A stretch of 64,000 nucleotides of DNA from Hirundichthys speculiger (taxonomy: Eukaryota > Chordata > Actinopteri > Beloniformes > Exocoetidae): positions 1,890,001 to 1,954,000 of the forward strand of contig JAGFBZ010000012.1 in the NCBI GenBank assembly GCA_018398805.1, given 5' to 3'. The notes under the pieces are model-generated. The model had not been told where the DNA came from. It saw only the letters and a program-made list of their open reading frames with translations, and did no database searches. Each line of letters opens with the position of its first letter. Position 1 is the first letter of the stretch. The position numbers were made by a program, and so were the translations under genes. This document shows, in pieces, positions 22,401 to 37,400 of this stretch.

Positions 22401-25400
22401 TTATTATGTTGTTTTTGTTTTGTTTTTAACCAGACTATAAATATGTTTAATTCTTTTGTAAAGTTGGACATTTTGACATGAAAGTCAGTGGAGTATGACT
22501 CAGTTTTGGGACCATCCCCTGGTGGTCAGTCGAAGAACTGCGATTGAAATCCCTCTCTGGTTCACATCAGACCAACAAGGTGGATGTAGCCCATCACAGT
22601 TGGGAAAGCTGAAGTGATGTAACAGCTCATGACTGGTGAACCTGTCAAGTTTATTAGCTTGTACAGACTCAGGAAGCTCCTGGCCTCACTATCGCTCAAT
22701 TTCTCTGCATTTTGGATGATTAGCGGTCAGAAGCATGGAGGTGAAACCATGTGGTAAAATACAGATGCCATCAGAGAAGTCTGGAATGGAAATGAACATA
22801 TGTGCGCTGTCTCCTGGTGGCTCTGTCCAGGTGGAGAAGCAGATGGAGGACGTGAGGGCAATGTACAAGAGGAGACCAGAAGAGGAGGAGGAGGAGGAGG
22901 AAGCTGGTAACGCTGAAGTGGAGACCTGCTGGCAGGAGACGCTGCTGAGGCTCCTCACTGCAGAAGAGCTTGGAAACAACTGCATCCATGCTGTTAGCAG
23001 GGTAACCAGACAGATGGGAACCGGGGCTTCAGATCCAGCTGTGTTTGAGGATGTGAGATCACATCACATACATGATGTGAGATCTAATAACATGACTAAG
23101 ACGACATGAAATCACAGCCTTTCATTAGATAAGGAAAGGGGTGATACGAGGAGAGAGGAGGGGAAAGAAGTATCTCACTGTGACCTGTGGAGGACACAGG
23201 GGCGGCAACCTTGTGTTTTATTTGCCTTTTCTGCAGCATCCTTTTTTTTTATATATATATTTTTTAATGTGTTTGTAAAGGAAACAACTTAATGTTGAAC
23301 CACGGGTACATGATGTGATGAGATTTAATAAGATAGTCCAGAAGAGGCGTGAAATATCTCTGTGTTCCAGGCTTTAAGATCCGATTTGAACCTGCAGTCC
23401 ATGTCGTCCACGGTGCAGCAGATGATGCAGCGACTCAACGAAACCAAACAGAAAGTAGAAGAACTGCGAGCTCAGCAGCGAATCCGGATCCAGCAGCAGC
23501 AGGAGGACGAGATGCTCTGCAGGAAATACCAGGAGAGGCTGATCAAGGTAGGACCCACACCGTTGGCCTATAGAAAAGGCGAGACATCCAGCCTCCTGTC
23601 TGCAACAGCTGTGTGTTCTCAGACCCTGCAGGACCTGAACTCTGTCTCTGGGCTGCTGGACTCGTCCACTCAGATGGATCTGGGTTCAGACCTGCAGACC
23701 TCCAGGCTGCTGGAGCACTTCAGACAGGCCAGACCGCATTTCAGTGTAAGTCCGGAGACTCTGAGCTGCTGGGACAGGGAGGACTTTCAGGGTTGTTGGT
23801 GATAATGGTGATCACGAAGAACATGTAAAGGTTTCTAGCTGCCCATTGAAGGTTCTAGACTCTGGGTACTTTAAATGACACTAGCTAAAGGGACATTTTA
23901 ACTGGTGCAGAGTGGGTTTCCTGGGACCCTTGGAATACTTCCAGATTCCAAGGGTTGTGGGTTTTGGACAGCAGGGACGACTGAAACCTTTTGAACCCAT
24001 GCCAATAAATGGAGTTGATGTAAATGGAAAGATGCTGTGGCCATGAAGTAAAATGAACATTTGGTACATTTAGATCTTTGGGACTGTTAAACAGCTGACC
24101 CCATTGGACACACAAGCCATCCGGTAGCGTAAAGACTGCTGTCCTCAGCGCCTGATCGTTCAGATCCACTGGCAGTGAGACTCAACAGCTGGGATTGGTA
24201 TCAATGGGAATTAAAGACAATGGTACCACTTGGACTTGAACCCTTGTTTGCACTTGAATTTTTAATTGGAGCAGCTACCACAAGGTGGTACTTTAGGTGA
24301 ACTGAATGAGATGTTCTGACACATCTATACTCTCGTTGTTAATATTGTGTCACTTCTCTCTCGCTGTCTTTTCTGCAGCAGCTAAACGGTGAGGTGGAGA
24401 ACCTAGTGAAAACCTGGGAGAGTCTGAGAGGAGTCCAGGACCAGCTGGAGGGGCTGGAGGAAGGAGTATTAAAGGAGCAGGATCAGTCAGAGCTGCTGAG
24501 GCTCCAGAAGATTGTGGGGGACAAGATCCAGCAGAGCGAGTCCATCCTGGACTTGACCAGCAGCTTCCACCTCAAAGCCAAGCAGGTGAGAATACTTTCA
24601 GCATCACACAAACACTTTAAATGGCATCACAGCAATAACTGTAGATGCAACTTTGAGAGTTTGAGGTCAACCTGGAAGCCCCTGTCCCTCCCTCTCTGCT
24701 GTGCTTCAGCTCTGATTCCACAACTTCTGCCTGTTGAGGCTAGTGATTGACAATCCTAGAGACTCGAGGCCCGACTGGTTGTTTCAGTCAGGTTTAGCGG
24801 AGTTTTACAGATTAGAAGCAGTAAAAACAGAACAAAGTGTACCAAAGTGTTGCCAGTATTATCTAAGTTTTAACTGGATCTTATTACTCCACACCTCCAC
24901 GAGTTCTGTGAAATTCACCCAGGTAGTTTTTACAGTCTTGAGAGCAACTAGATCAGGGGTGTTCAGCTCCAGTCCTCAAGAGGTGGAGTCCCGCAGGTCT
25001 TCAAATGAATGTGTCGTTAGCAGGCCTGCGCAGACCTGGATCACAAGCCGACGGTGGTCCATTCGTTTGAATCAGGTGCACTGAAGCAGGAAAACATCTC
25101 AGACATGCAGGGCAGCTGCCCTCCAGGACTGGAGTTGAACACCCCTGAACTAGACAGTCATATCACCTTGATGGAAAAATTAGGAAATAATTTGGTTAAA
25201 GTTTGTCCAAAAGCTGTTTCTGATTAACAGAAGAACCAAATAATCTGCAGTCAGAATCAGCTGTGAAGTTTTAAATGCCTTAATAAACAGAACATCAGTG
25301 GGACCATCATGGAGCCTTGTGGAACTCCACCAGTAAATGATTTGTGCCTTTCATATCAATAATACTTCACAGATCTGAATCAAAAAAATTGTCCATTTTA

Positions 25401-28400
25401 ATGTTTGTTTTCTGTGTCCAGCTGGAGGTTTTGCTCCAGTCAGAGCTCACCAGTCCTTCAAATGGTCCTACTGGTTCTCGTGGGTCCAGCAATGCCCAGC
25501 TCAACTGCCACAGAGAAACGCAGCAGCAGATCCAGAACCTGCTTAGAAGCACGTCAACGCTGAAGACGGACATCTGCGCCGCGGTCACTCACAGCGTATG
25601 GATGAGCACGCACATTCAGACTGGTCCCTGGCATCACAGCAGAGGTGTAGCTCACGCTCCTTCCTTCCTCTCAGGGTTGGGCAGGTTTCCGGGTGGAGGA
25701 GCTGGAGGCTCGTCTTCGCTCCTTGGACTCTGCCTGCGCGTCTCGGCTGAAAGAAGCAGCCCGACTTGAAGAGAAACTGCGCAGAGAGCAGGCCGCCCGC
25801 CTGCTGCAGGATGACATCAGCCAGGTGGGTCTTCTGCACGAAGCAGGTCCAGCTCAGCTCTGTTCTCATCAACAGGGGTACTTGGTCAGAGATACGAAAC
25901 TGAAACGTGGAAAGAGATGGGAGATAGAAATTATGGGTGTTAACGATCCATCAATCTGCATTGATACATCAGTTCAATGATGAACGATCCAATAGTATCG
26001 ATACAAAATTAAAATATCCATCTGATATTGACATTCTTTTGTAGTTCATTTTTATAAAAGCAACAGCTCATTTTTCATTTAACTATCTAGTTTAACCCAG
26101 AAATAAAAATGTGAAATGATATATTATGCTCTTACTGTAAGTTGAGACAAATGGAAGGGATTTTGTTCAGTAATCATTAGGGCTGGGCAACGATTAAAAT
26201 TTTTAATCGCGATTAATCGTATTATTTCCCTGATTAATCACGATTAATTGCATTGTGTACGCAAAATCAAATAATGAATTCAAAAGTAGTGTAAAATGCA
26301 CTTTTACTTAAATGTTCTGCCATATGAACTAAAGTGTCATAACATTTGTTGTTCAAACACTTTTAACATCAGCACTTGTCAGTAACACATATTTAGTGTA
26401 AATCTCATCTTAAAAAATGTAAAATAAAATAAAGCTTATTGCCACTGCCAGGACATTAATGCCATCCTGTTTTTATAAAAAAATAAAAAAAAGTCTACCA
26501 ACAAATCCAACAAAATGATTGTGTCTCAGCACAATCAGAACATTAAAACAGGTAATTTCTGAGGTAACAACAGAAACTTTTAACGGGGAGTTCAACTTGT
26601 CAGTTGTTAGAAATAACCTTGTTTCTGTTGAATCCTCCGTCTGGGAGAACTTAAAATGAAAATGTCCATGTTAAAGTTCTGTACCTTTATCAATCTGTGT
26701 ATCATTCATTCTTTCTATTTAAAAAAAAAAATGAAAAAGTGACATTTTATTACGTTTTTCGTTTTTTAATCTAACACAAAAAAACAAAAAAAAGAAAAAA
26801 TGCCTGTTTTTTTTTTATATATTTCAATTTTAGACTTGGATCAAAAATACGAAATACAAAAAATGGGCCACAGAACTGAATTAGTTTTATAGTCGAGGAC
26901 TGGACTTTCTGTCGTCATTACACATCTGTGCCACTAGATGGAGCTGCACTGCAGTAACCAGCTAGAGAACAGCAGGACAGTGAACACATGGAGCAGATCT
27001 GATGGAACATGGAGGAATGATGCAAAAGTTTTGTTGCAGTCCAGATTTTTTTTCAGACAGAATTGTTAATATTGTTACCTGAGTTGCTACCTGAACTGTA
27101 AAGTTCACAGATTTTTACTGTTCTCCATGTCTGTTTTAGCTTTTCTGCATGTTTACCTGCCAATCATCTTCCGGTTCCGCAGCAGCCAGTAACAGACTTT
27201 TCAAAACAAAAGCATGTGAGCGATAAAATAAATGTCAGCGTTAATAAATTAATGCGTCAACGCGATAATAACAAGTTAACTTGCCCAGCCCTCGTAATCA
27301 TATGATACAATCACATATCTATCATGAGCTCCTGTTATCGAATCAGATCAAGATCTCATCATGGTCGACCTTGTAATATACATCCGATCGTCGTCTAGTT
27401 GACTGATGTACAATCATATTGTGATGAAACTTGCGATTTACACCCCAAACAAAAACGTAGAGTTAAAAACTAAAAATGTGACATGAACATGAAGAGTTGA
27501 CGACGTTGAGCTTGTGGCTTGAACTTTTTACAGTGATTTTAGAAATCAGATCTCCAGCACAGGAAAGCTTCTAGATAGATAGGTAGGTACTTTATTAATC
27601 CGCCAATGGAGTGTTATAGTATGTGATGGATTCGATCATGTTTTCACCGTCAGGATGCTCTGACAGTTATTCAGGAAAGTGACCAGCAGAGGGAGCTGCT
27701 GTGCGTTTGGTAAATATTATGGTTCAGGTCAGGAGCTTAGATTCATCCTGTTACTTTCTGTTCATCATTAAATGACTGAAGAAAAACATTCCCGTTCGCA
27801 GATTCGACAGTTTCCATTTCTGAAGTCAAAAGTGATTTCTGTGCCTGTTTACTCCACCGTCACCGTAACTAGAGATCTCGTTCATGTTAAGAAGAATCTA
27901 TGACCCAGTGTGTTGTCCATCTCACTGAATCATACTCTTCCTTTACACTGAATCTAAATCAGTAAAGCAGGGTTGGCACCTCCATCGGTGTTTGGCTGGT
28001 TTCGTCTCAGAGTTAAACACTGGAACTGGTCCGACGCTTCACTGGTGCTGCTGGTGCTGCTGGGCCGCTGTGCTGTGTCACTGGAGAGCAGCTGCTGGAC
28101 CGAAGACGGTAGAGGGAGGGGGAGAGGGCCAGGGGGGCACACACGCACTTCAGAAAATACGGGCCGAGTCAGCTGATAGGCATTTCCCATCATGCACCTG
28201 GCGCTGCGTGTCAGCAGCCAGCTGAAACCTGTGCACACACACACGTGCAGTTATGTGACCACTGTCTATGAATGAAACGCTGCCACTGCAGTCAGACGTT
28301 TCAGACTCTCTCGAACCTTTTAATATCGACACGGTTTGATTTTTACACGTGTCGTTCCCCATCCCATCGTCCTCGCCTGCGTTTTGTTCAAGCGCGTGAA

Positions 28401-31400
28401 TGTATTCAGTGCATGTTGCTCTGAAACCTCTAGATTTCTCTGTGTCTCGCCTCTGAACCCCCCAGGTGTGAAAGCTGTCCAGTCTACAGACACTAATGCA
28501 TCCACAGAGCATCAAGTCTGATGTTCCCTCTCTTTAGTCCAGAGGATGTGGTGTTCTTGGTTCTGGATCAGTCTGACCACAGGACGGTTTCGCGCTTGGC
28601 CTCGGTCCATTTAAAGGAGCTTTGGCCCAGATAAGCTGTTTTTCTTTTTTTCCTGGAAGTGTTCCTGAGCTCATGTCGTGTCAAGGGCCCAAAAATCCCC
28701 GGCATTATTCAGAGTCTATTTCTCCCAGTTTTATTGGTAAACCTCTGCCCATCTTTACTCTGACAGACAGATGTTGCTGCTATCAAATTTAAAATGAGCT
28801 TATGTTTTTCCTAAACACATAAGACGTCTCAATTTCAGTAGCTGATATGTTTTCTGTGTTATATTCTGAACAAAATATGGGTTTCTGAGATGTGGAAATC
28901 ACTGGATTGTGTTTTTAGCCACCCCACACATATGTTTATTTCTGCTGTAAAGTTGGACATTTTAACTCGCCTTTCCCTAGTGGTCAGTGAAGGAACTGCA
29001 CTTAAAGATTGGCTTCAAAAAAGAAAAACCAAAGGTCGCCCCCTGTTTACTGCAGTCCTGGTTTATTTTGGCAGTTGTAGATGTAATCAGAGTCAGTCTG
29101 ATCAGACTTCATCCAGATGGACTCAGGGATTAGAAGTAACAACCCTCGGATGTATTTTATGCTATTTTGGAACACCTCGTAGTCATCTGACGCTAATTTC
29201 ATGGCGGGCGACAGAGGCTCATCCGACTCTTAAGGGATTTCTGGTACCATCTAATGATCCTTCTGACCTCTACATCATAGATTCATCGTGATTCCTGCTG
29301 CTGTCGATAAACCGTCCTTGTAACCTTTATTTTTCTCGCTTCTTCTCACTCAGCTGGGGTTTTCCCCGACTCACACCCCTCTTCGGTGTAAAGCGCTCAG
29401 GCTTCGGTGTGTTCAGCTGTTCAACTGATGGAGGACTCTGTCCCAGTCTGGTCCCAGTCAGGACGAGCGTCTCTAACTCTCTCTCTCTCTCTCCCAGCTG
29501 TCCTCAGCTGACAGATCGGCCATCTGACACCGCTGTTCCTTTCATCAGAGACAGAAATGTCCTGCTGCACTAAAAATAAACCCATCAAAGCTCGTCCGCG
29601 TGCAGTTACATCAACAAGCCGAACAGAACCTGGTCAGAACGGCTCTGACCATGAAATAATGGTTTTGTAAGGCATTAGTTGAAGGAAGTTTGATTACATC
29701 CACTTATTCACTTCCTCTGAGTACCAAAAGAGTGAGTCAAATGGAGCATGATCATTCGTCATCTGCGTAAAGGTGCTCAGAAGGTTGAACAACAGCGGTC
29801 CAAGAATCAACCCCTGAGGGACTCCACTCGATAAGCTCACATCATCTGAATGACCGACAGCCGGGGTTTTGTTCAACAAAGCCTTCTTCCTGATTTTCTG
29901 TTGTTCCAGATTTGTGACTCCTTTAAGGAGCTGAAGAAGCGCTTCAGCAACACGAAGTTCAACTACCTGAAAAGAAATGACCGAACCAGGAACGCAAAGG
30001 CCGTCAGGAACCAGCGGCAGCAGGTGGAGCTGTACGAGGAGAAGCTGCAGGTATGCAGGAGCAGATGTTTGTTCCTGGACGTGTCTGAAGACTACTTTAG
30101 CCGAGGACAGAAGAGCTTGAAATGAGCCATGACAGAGGAGAAAGAGCCGTTGTGCTGACAAGGAATCTGCGATTTGATTTGGAGAACAGCCAATGAGCCA
30201 ATCAGTTTGGTGATCCACCAAATTTGTAGGATAATTTGTAGCACGAAAACAAATGTTTGTTATTTTAAGCCACTTCAATGCACCTGCACCAATGGCCTCC
30301 TTTTTGAAGATAAATCATTAGGTTTTTCATTCACGCAACACCAGTTTTTTCTTCTCAGAATATCAGTTTCAATTTTATTTGACGGAATAATAGATTTTTT
30401 TGTAAGAAGGACGGTCCAGCTCTACCTAAAGTAACTTCAGACATCACACATCAACAATCAGCTTCATCGCATTTGTTTGCATCCGGTCCTTCAGGTGCTC
30501 AGAAAGCGTGCGCTCGGTGTGACGTCCCGGATGGGCTCCGAGGTGAAGGATGGGGGCGTGTCCCGGCAGGTGGAGGACGCCGCCAACGAGCTGCAGAGGC
30601 AGATGGGAGAGTTTGAACGAAGCATCTCTGAACACCAGAAAACACTTGACATGACCTGCAGGCTGCAGCAGGCCATGGAGGAGGTATTACGCTCCTTTTA
30701 AGTTACTCACGAAACCTTCTTGTTCCAGCATCTGTTATGAAAAACACAGCCCGCCTTTTTCTGCTCTGACAGTACCAGTTCTGGTGTGAGGAGGCCAGTG
30801 CAACCATCGCTCGCGTCGGGAAGTTTTCGCTGCAGTGTCGCAGCACAGAAGCTGTGTCCGTCCTCTACCGCCAGTTTGAGAAGTTTGTGTGGCCGACGGT
30901 TCCTCAGCAGGAGGAGAGGATCAGCCAGATCACAGAGCTGGCCGTCAGACTCCACGGTAGGTGAATTCACAGACAAGCCTCCGGGGAGGGCTTTTATTCT
31001 GAAATGGAACTCGTCAAGCTTGTCCCAAGATTTAGATCCGGTGCCTGATTCAATCAACGAGCCAACGAGTGAAAGCCAGTGCTAGATTTACCCTTGTCCA
31101 GTTCCTTGCTTGGTCACTTCCTCTGAGCTAGTCCTCTTTGGTTTCTTCTGCACCTCTCCTGTGATGAACGTACTGATAAACGTACTTAGCTGAGCAAGCG
31201 CCTCATAAGCATAAATTAAGCTAAGCTTTTGTCCTCAGATCCCTCCTGACCAACCAGATCCAGTTACGGTGGTCTGTTTGTCTCCAGCCCTCAGTTTGAG
31301 GAAAAGGCTTCAATTCTGGAGCATTAGGACGTGAATGTAAACCTGCCTGAACATGAAACACCTGAAAACGTGAAGGACTGGAACAATCTTTGGTGCAGCA

Positions 31401-34400
31401 GCTGCTGTGTTCACGTACTTACTGTTGATGATCTCTACTCTTGGGTCATGTCTGTGAAAGGTTTAGTTACAGTTTTAGTGGGAACGTGCCAGTTAAGTGC
31501 AGCAAATCTACTAAAATGTGTATTTCAGGGGCGGAGGAGGGACGGCGCTACATCGAGAAGACGGTCAGCAAACACTCGAAGATGGTGCAGTCCATCAGAG
31601 AGCTGAGTGATGGGCTGATGGAGCTGGAGACCAAGCTGAAGGTGACTGTCGCCTCACTTCCACTTGGTTCTGTGACCCGTGTGATGTGACCAGTGTTGTA
31701 CCTGAATGCATTTATTGAACGAAAGTTCACGAAATAGTTCATATTTTTCGTGAACCTGAACTGAGCGCTCTCTCTTTCTCCTTCACCAGCGGGGGGCGTG
31801 AACGAGTTAATATGGGCAGTTGTGAACGACGCTCTTTCAAAGTTCACAGACGGTCAAAACCCTTCCAGGTTTCCAGCGAACCCCATTTAAAATCCACCAC
31901 AAACGAGCCTGATATGTATCTGAGGAAATCAATCAAACATGGCAACATGGCTGTCGCTGCTGTCACGCTAACAATTACATCATCAAACGTTTAAAACTAT
32001 CATGAAGGAAGATGAGAGCTACAGTTACCCAGAGCTGGAGGAGACCCCCGACTGCTGGGGGGGATTGAAATATTGAAATGGAGGGAAAAACATTTGCACC
32101 TTTAGGACCTGTTTTTGTCTGATAATAAAGACCATTTGGCAGCAAGTTTTTCCTCATATTTTTAATCTACTGTAGAGCAGTGATTCCCAAAGTGTGGGCT
32201 GCGGCCCCCTGGTGGACCGTCGTGGGACTGCAGGTGGGCCGTGAGAGGTCATTAAAATTAAACAAATTTGTTTTAAATCCTCGATGTTTTTGAAATATGT
32301 TTTTAATTACTGTAAAATATTCACGACATGATTAAAAAACATTAAGAAGTAATAAAACAAACCAGTTGTTATTCTACTGTCATCTTAACTTAATATGACA
32401 AGTGTCACCTTATTTGTTGACCCCTTACATTAATATCGGATCATGGTTCCTGGTCCTGTATGTTGATCACAGTTGTGATTAAAGGTTCTGGTGGGCTGTG
32501 GAGATTTTTCACATTTCAAATTGGTCCTTGGTATTCTGAAGTTTGGGAATGGCTGCTGTAGAGAGAAGCTGAAAGGGATATTACAGTTTACATGGGCTGT
32601 TCCTTTAATGCTAATGTGAACCCTGGTTGGTTCAGGATTCAGAATTGGTTTTCGACAGATAAAATGGATAAAATAACTGCCGTTTGTAGTGGTGTAGTAT
32701 ATGGGCAGTGGCAATCATTTTGACAAATAATTGCTTGCAGCAACATTAAAAAAGAATCTTAAAATTAACTATTTATTTCATTTTTTGAAATGGTGAACTG
32801 AACTAGTTCATTTAATTTCTATGAACAATGAACTTAGCTAGTTCGTGTAGAAAGTAAACTCTGTTAGTCCACTCATCACCGGGCGAACCTCAGAAGCCTC
32901 AATTACAAAACTCATCCTTTTTTCTGAGCAGTTTTCTTCCATGAACATATTAATAGTCTGAGACTGCAGATGCAGTTTTTTTTTTTACTCGTCTTGCACC
33001 TTTTGGGGTTGAGTAGGTATACTCCTGGTTAAAACGCTACAGACATAGATGTCGCCACTAATCACCGTAATTCATGCATGTGTTTGTTTTATGTGCAGCA
33101 GAAGAGATCGGAGTGATTTTTACGCTTTAAATATCGCTCTGGTGTTTTTAGCTGGAGAGTCTGAACCAGCAGCAGAACAATGAAGACAAGGAGAAAGAAG
33201 AAGAAGAAGAGAGGGAGCAGAGGAAAGATGAAGAGACAAAAGAGAGGGAGAAGAGAGAAAAGAGGAAGATGAGGAAGACCGAACAGAGGGATAATCGCAG
33301 CACACGGGAGGTCGCTGATGTGATAAAGAATAAAATCACTGCAACAAATGATCCAGAATGGTTCTTAAGTCTTTTTTTTTCTTTCTGAAATACCACTAAC
33401 GCGTGTCCTGTGCCTCCAGTATGAGCTGAAAGAGACAGGCCACACCCCCGAGCTGAGCCCTGAGCATGATGGGAAGGAGGCTCCTGCAACGCCTGTGACC
33501 AGCAGGAAACCTCCGTCACACAGAAGTCCCAGTGAGGGTTCAGACAGACAGACGGTCCTCTCAGACAGCAGGTTGGTACCAGCACCACCGGACGATGCAG
33601 GTCTCTTCCTGTCTGCACTACAGGCTGTGTTAAAATAACTGGACAAACCCTCTGTGACGTCACATTTAACTGATGACGTCTCCCGTACATTTGTCAAGGA
33701 TGTGAGGTCAACCTATGGGGACCAAAGCCGAGGATGGTTGTTTCTGCTGTAAAGTTGGACTTTTTATGATGGGGGTCGGTGGAGGCGGAGTCACCTTTGC
33801 AGCCATCCCTTTTATAGTCATTTGACAGACGACAGACCTTGAGCAGCTGGAACAGGCTGGAGTCCCGCCTGTGGGTCTTTCTCTCTGCTCCACGTTCCCA
33901 TCTACCTGCTGCTAACAAAGGCAATCAAATCTTAGTCAGACTCAACACAAACCACGTGACTCCTAAACCCACCGGAGATTCTCTAACTACCAGCCGTGTA
34001 AGGAAACGGTGACCTTCCTCACGTTTAAGGAACCGAATTAGTGACATCTGGTGGCTAAGTTCCAGATCGCAACCAGCTGAATTTCCGAATATAGCCTCAC
34101 TTCCACTGTTGTAACGTCTTCACTAAGTTAACACCCAACATTATCAAACATAATGAATTAACCTGATTAAATCATGAACACAAGTTCAGTAAAAGTTCTT
34201 GTCAGGACTAAACACATTTTGTGGCATTTTTGGGGCCAGTTATGCCACTTATAATAGTTATATAATATAATATAATATAATATAATATAATATAATATAA
34301 TATAATATAATATAATATAATATGACATTCTGTTTTAAAGTCAAAATCAAAGTAAAATCAAAATTATGTTTCTTTAAGACCAACATTACAGACATAAAAA

Positions 34401-37400
34401 CTGAATACAGTGATCCCTTAATTTCCGTGGTTAATAGGAACCTGTGACCCTCGGAGCCGAAGCCCCCCAAGCCTAGATAACGTGTTTAAAACCCACAAAA
34501 AAGTAGCGAGGCACTGCAGCGAAACAAGACAAAGGCTCAACTGTGGTCTTTCTGTTTCCTTCACAGCCTCTGGTCTCTGAACCATAGTAAAGAAACCTGC
34601 TGGTATTATGCTATTTTTGGCTCGTAATTAGCGGCTAACATGCTAATAACACAAAAGAAACAGTCTGGTTTTCTCTGCATGGAACGAGCACTTTATTCTG
34701 GCACTGCAGGAACTTGTAACATCACACAGGTTGTATTGTTGGGCTCCTGTCGGTTAACAGAGAATGTAAATCTATACACGCTGGGCTACTGTTGATGCTC
34801 ACTACACTTTTCATCTAACCCCATTTTTATTCTGCCGTCCCACGACACACACACTACATTACCCATAAGGCCACACCATTACCCAAAAGGCCACCTTCTT
34901 AAAGGGGCCAGGCTGGCTCACAACATTTCTTCGCTGTGAGAGAACGCGCACAACATCCTGTGAATCTTCCGCGATTTTTTCTTGATTTTTTTATTATATA
35001 TTTCTGAAAAATCCACGAATAACTAAAACCACGGAACTTAAAGCACGAATTGGTGACGGATCACTAGTTCAGTGTGTAAAAGCAAAGAAATAAATACAAG
35101 TTGAGACATGCAAAAGTAAACTTAAAGGTGGCGTAGGTGTTGTTTGAAAAAACGGTTCCAGCAATCCAACTCAAGTGAGATTTTGAAAATATACACTCCC
35201 TCCCTCCTCCCAAAGGCTCCGCCTCCTTCTCTTCAGCCCACCCCTCGAAACCACGCCTTCAAACGATTCACGACTACATGAACCACAGGGAGGGGAGGGG
35301 TGGGTGGGAGTGCATTGATATTTGATGGACGTATTATGCAGCCAATCAATATAGTGATGATCACTATTTTGATTGGTCAGAGTTTTTCTCTGATTATACC
35401 CTCTAGACTGGAACAAAACATTTAGTTTTTTTTTGCAAACATTTTATTTCAGTGGGTGCAATGGGAATGTGAAAAGGTTTTCAAGGCAATATTGTAAAAA
35501 GTGTTGCAAAAAAACATCACCTACCCCACCTTTAAGTTGAGTAAAAAAGACATTTTAAAAAAGAGAACAAGACACATAGCAGCTTGTTGAACAAATCAGT
35601 GCAAAATCACAAATTTCACAAAATCGCTGTTTGGTTCAATATTTCAACTTTTTGTCAAAAATTATCAACCTTTGCAAAATCGCAATTTTTTTTTACATAA
35701 AATTCTGACTTATCCTTAAAAAAAAAAAATCACAATTTTCTGTTATAAAATCTCACGGTTTACAATGTCGTAACTAAACTTTTTGTTAAAGTATTTGTTG
35801 TAAAGTAGCAGCTTTTGCAGAACCACATGTTTTTGTTGTAAAAATCACAAATTTCTGTTGTAAAATTGCAACTTTTGCATAAACACAACTTTCGAATGTA
35901 AAATTGCAACTTTCTATTGTAAAATACTGACTTTGGTAAAACTGCAACTTTTTGGAGAAAAATTGCGTCTTAATGTCCTAAAATTTACATTTTAGTTATA
36001 AAATCGTGACTTTCAAAATATTGTAAGTTTGTTAAAAAAAAACACAAAAAAAAAACTTTCTGTGATAAAATCTAGAATTTCACAAAAATCATGACTTTTT
36101 TGACGTTAAATCAAAATTTTGTCATAAAAATCATGAATATCACAAAGTCGCAACTTTTGCATTTTTTGTTGCAAAAAACACGTTTTCATTTATTAAAATC
36201 ATGACACCAAATTATAACGTTTTGATGAACGACTGCTGCTTTAACAGCGAAGCAGTTGCTCAGTGGTCGCTCTGTCATGGGGGAGGAGCTCGAGCGCCAC
36301 CTAGAGTCTCTCCGTGCACGAGCCTGGTTCTCATTTAAAGCCTCAACTGTCGCTGACGGCTGAACTAATTCAAAGGTCAAAGATTTTTCAACAGCTGTTT
36401 GAAGGTGCTGATTTAATGTTCACATTTTCACGAACGATGTTTTTGAATTGCCGCTCTATTAAAACCCACAGCAACTCCTGCTCGCCTTTGGAGGCGAACC
36501 AGCGGGTCCACACTGTCCACAGCCAATCACAGTCAGCACCTCAGGCCACACCCCCTCCACCTGTCATTGGTCCAGCGTCATCTGACATCCAGCAAGAGTT
36601 TGGGTTGAAAGAGAAGGAAGAAAATGGAAAGCAGATGGTCTTTTCCTGTGGCTCAACCACGACACCACCGCAGGTTAGTGAACTTCCCTCTCAAGTTTCA
36701 CCTTTAGATCCTCCTCTCTCCCCCAGAGGGGTGGCGACTTCTGCTCATGTCTGTGAGCAGCAGAGGTTCATCGCGTTAATACTCAGCCGTTTCATCCAGG
36801 ATGCTTCAGCGGAGCTCCAGCAGCAAGAGGCGACGGAGGAGGATTCCCTGTCCAACGACGAATACGACTGCCCGTCGCCCGATGACATCTCCCTGCCGCC
36901 GCTGGCGGAGACGCCCGAGTCTGCCATGTTCCAGTCGGATGTGGAGGAGAGCTCCTGCTTTAGTTCCCACGGCGTCCACGTCGGCCGGTGCAGCCACGCT
37001 CAGTCAGAACAAGCTGGAACCAGGCCTGTCCCACAACGCAGAGCTCCCAGCCGGACCCAGAGTTGTCCAACTCCATCCCTGGGTCTCCAGAGCAGCGCGA
37101 GGTCAGTACCAGCGAGGTGACTTAAATCCATACGTCTCTCGTTTCTTGACATGAGATGCGGCTCATTAACCTGCTGCTGCCTGTCACCGGTTCAGATTAG
37201 AGTCCAGTCCCTTCGTCCAGAGTCCGGTGACGTTTCCTGCTCCGCGACTCTTCACCAGCACTCTGTGCACCATCCTGAAGACCAGGGAGGCCCGTGTCAA
37301 CGACGACCCCAAGAGTGGAGACGTCTCACTGGGAAGCCCTGGATCTAACCCAGTCCTTGGGATTAGCGCTCCAGACTCTTCCAGCGTTGTCCCTGAGGGG

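Noticed and set aside
22735..22830. Upstream extension of exon 12 from the ATG at 22735
   Set aside because: The segment before the acceptor at 22830 is unconserved and intronic.
33594..33640. [12 protein letters not shown] as the missing Ig DxGLY motif
   Set aside because: Lies past the exon 23 donor, far before the Ig domain; coincidence.
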